Origin: SAR202 cluster bacterium
GTDB lineage: Bacteria; Chloroflexota; Dehalococcoidia; UBA3495
Direction of reading: 5' to 3'
DNA length: 7,396 nucleotides
Assembly (NCBI GenBank): GCA_009392775.1
Contig: VFFT01000111.1
Coordinates: 1-7,396, forward strand
The notes beneath the pieces are model-generated. The model saw nothing but the letters and a program-made list of their open reading frames with translations. It made no database searches and was not told the origin of the DNA. This document shows positions 5,938 through 7,396 of this stretch, piece by piece. The stretch's first letter is position 1. The number at the start of each line of letters is the position of its first letter. The translations under genes and the position numbers were made by a program.

Positions 5938-7230
5938 ATGAATTCCTGGAGAATTAAATTAAGTGACAGATTGCCGTTTTATTATGGATGGGTAATCTTC
6001 GCTTCTGCCGTAACAATTGCCTTTTCGTCCAGACCAGTAATGGCTGTGGCGACGTTATCTGTTTTCGTTGTACCAATGACCGAAAGTTTTGGATGGTCGC
6101 GGGGACTATTCTCTGGAGCTATTAGCATGGGAGGTGTATGTGCCATACTGATATCCCCATTTGCCGGTAAGCTAATAGATAAATATGGTTCTGGAATAGT
6201 ACTAGCATTTGCTTCCACCATCATTGGCATATGTTCTCTTGGAATATCTTTTATTACACAACCTTGGCTATTCTACGCATTATATGTTCCTGGAAGAGCT
6301 GTATTCTCAGGACCTCTAGAATTAGGTGCATCTACTGCAGTAAGCAACTGGTTTACCCATAGACGTCCATTCGCACTGGCTGCGCTAGGCGTATTTCACT
6401 CAATTGGTCTGGCTGGCTTACCCATTCTGATGCAAATGATAATAATTGGTTGGAACTGGCGCATCGCATGGGGCACGTTAGGAATATATACTCTGGCAAT
6501 TGGTGTGTTGCCATCATTTTTATTAATGGCCAGAAGACCCGAGGATATGGGATTTTCTCCAGAATCCAGAGAGCGTGGAGAACTAACGTCAAGACTTTCC
6601 TCATCTATACCCATAGATGAGCAGGAACAGAGTTTCACAGTATCACAGGCACTTCACACCAGGGCTTTTTGGATATTGTCTTTGTTTTCCTTCGCTGTTT
6701 TCGTTATCCAATCTGGGGTCAGCCTTCATCAGGTACCACATTTTATTCATCAAGGTCTACCTGGCTCTGTAGCAGTACTTACGGCTAGTACATTCGCTAT
6801 TTCCCAGACTGCAGGACAAATATTCAGCGCCACAATGGCTAGATGGGTCCCCTTGAGAGTATTGTTATGCATCGTAGGACTTGCCGCGGCCCTAGGATCA
6901 GCTGGGACTGGTATGAGCACCACATTAGGATGGGGAATAATATCTGCGGCCGTTCTAGGAAGCGCAATAGGTGGCCTACATTTGCTACTAAGATTAACAT
7001 ACGCCGAGTACTACGGACGGTTGCATCTAGGTAGTATTCGAGGAATTACTATTGGCTCCCAACTATCTGGACAGGTAATCGGGCCAATAGCAGCTGGATC
7101 AATGTACGATTTTACTGGCTCATATCAATTACCATTTCTCTTATTCGCCATCTGTGTACTAGTAAGCTCCGTAGTGGTTCTATCTGCTACTCCTCCTCTA
7201 AGTAAGGAAACCGCACCCTCTCCCCATTAG
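5938..7230 (+). CDS. Major facilitator superfamily transporter (MCT/OFA-like)
   Basis: A 430-residue inner-membrane carrier with about 12 hydrophobic helices: six between residues about 17 and 197, a hydrophilic cytoplasmic loop at about 198-240, and six between about 243 and 416. MFS motif A is seen as GKLIDKYG (77-84) between helices 2 and 3. The RRPEDMGFSPE segment (199-209) after helix 6 and YYGRLHLGSIRG (358-369) in the second half are typical of the monocarboxylate/oxalate-formate antiporter-like branch. Such carriers move small organic acids, but the substrate cannot be read from the sequence. The second start-like ATG at 5931 is out of frame and stops quickly. Its promoter region is shared with divergent nadE. 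No catabolic partner gene is adjacent, so the context gives no substrate hint. Confidence 0.9.
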   Translation: MNSWRIKLSDRLPFYYGWVIFASAVTIAFSSRPVMAVATLSVFVVPMTESFGWSRGLFSGAISMGGVCAILISPFAGKLIDKYGSGIVLAFASTIIGICSLGISFITQPWLFYALYVPGRAVFSGPLELGASTAVSNWFTHRRPFALAALGVFHSIGLAGLPILMQMIIIGWNWRIAWGTLGIYTLAIGVLPSFLLMARRPEDMGFSPESRERGELTSRLSSSIPIDEQEQSFTVSQALHTRAFWILSLFSFAVFVIQSGVSLHQVPHFIHQGLPGSVAVLTASTFAISQTAGQIFSATMARWVPLRVLLCIVGLAAALGSAGTGMSTTLGWGIISAAVLGSAIGGLHLLLRLTYAEYYGRLHLGSIRGITIGSQLSGQVIGPIAAGSMYDFTGSYQLPFLLFAICVLVSSVVVLSATPPLSKETAPSPH

Positions 7231-7246
7231 TAGCGTCCTACTTAAT
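7226..7246. terminator. Weak hairpin over two convergent stop codons
   Basis: ATTAGTAG (7226-7233) pairs with CTACT-AAT (7238-7246) with one bulged T and a CGTC loop. It covers the MFS stop (7228-7230) and the stop of the right-edge gene (7244-7242). The stem is AT-rich and no clear U-tract follows on either strand, so it may be a weak bidirectional terminator or chance. Confidence 0.25.
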
Positions 7247-7396
7247 CATTTATGTCGACTTTAGTACCCATTACCACATACAGGGGATCATTAGGAGGGC
7301 TATCTTTAGCGTTGGCTAAACCACCTTTTATATCTCCAAACCCCCCAGCATAGTCCATGTAACTGGACACCAGATCCAAATGTCCGTTGTCGTCCA
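7242..7396 (-). CDS. Unassigned protein, C-terminal 50 residues only (5' end outside window)
   Basis: The complement strand is open from the right edge to a TAA at 7244-7242, giving 50 codons with a partial codon at the edge. The peptide begins DDNGHLDLVSSYMDYAGGFG and ends YVVMGTKVDIND. It is rich in Asp and Gly; DDNGHLDLV loosely resembles the calcium-binding DxNGxxD loops of FG-GAP/VCBS or dockerin-like proteins, but one such loop is too little to assign a family. Support for its being real: no in-frame stop, protein-like composition, a stop placed 11 nt past the convergent MFS gene, and no competing gene on the + strand. An open frame of this length could also arise by chance. Confidence 0.55.
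   Translation of the reverse strand, partial: DDNGHLDLVSSYMDYAGGFGDIKGGLANAKDSPPNDPLYVVMGTKVDIND

Noticed and set aside
5982..6638. Reverse-strand open frames opposite the MFS gene
   Set aside because: They mirror transmembrane-segment codons; no start signals or family resemblance were seen.
7252..7353. 33-codon forward open frame from ATG 7252
   Set aside because: It is short, has no ribosome binding site, has an unremarkable translation, and lies opposite the better-supported right-edge frame.

Overview
The window is a compact, moderately AT-rich bacterial (or less likely archaeal) chromosomal segment with seven fully or largely visible genes plus one gene cut by the right edge. No RNA genes, insertion sequences, CRISPR arrays or phage genes were seen. 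The paired GSS-type MoeA proteins, one fused to a periplasmic-binding-like domain, resemble Chloroflexota (Dehalococcoidia/SAR202-like) or archaeal genomes. The kinesin-light-chain-type TPR protein, COG4101-type cupin and MCT/OFA-like MFS carrier fit the same picture. A marine or subsurface Chloroflexota source is an inference from protein style, not something the sequence proves.

Left block (1-3078, + strand): the end of a moeA gene is followed after 2 nt by a second moeA fused to a C-terminal PBP-like domain. After a 1-nt gap comes a small TPR protein. The near-zero spacing and the lack of good Shine-Dalgarno sites at the second and third genes indicate a translationally coupled operon. The two MoeA proteins would act at the last step of molybdenum (or tungsten) cofactor synthesis.

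Middle block (3080-4068, + strand): a perfect TTGACA box with a 17-nt spaced TAACAT begins just after the TPR stop, and a good ribosome binding site precedes a small cupin gene. A 14-bp perfect hairpin follows, so the cupin looks like its own transcription unit. The hairpin ends only 15 nt before the start of a RidA-family gene, which raises the question of how that gene is transcribed.

Right block (4076-7396): a glutamine-dependent NAD+ synthetase lies on the - strand, convergent with ridA with a 7-nt gap. It is divergent, across a 125-nt promoter region, from a 12-helix MFS transporter on the + strand. A further - strand gene enters from the right edge; only its last 50 codons are visible and they are unassigned.

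The most promising unexplained points are the tandem MoeA/MoeA-PBP pair with diverged active-site loops, the TPR protein coupled to them, and the terminator-like hairpin packed against the ridA start. None is proven to be a new system.
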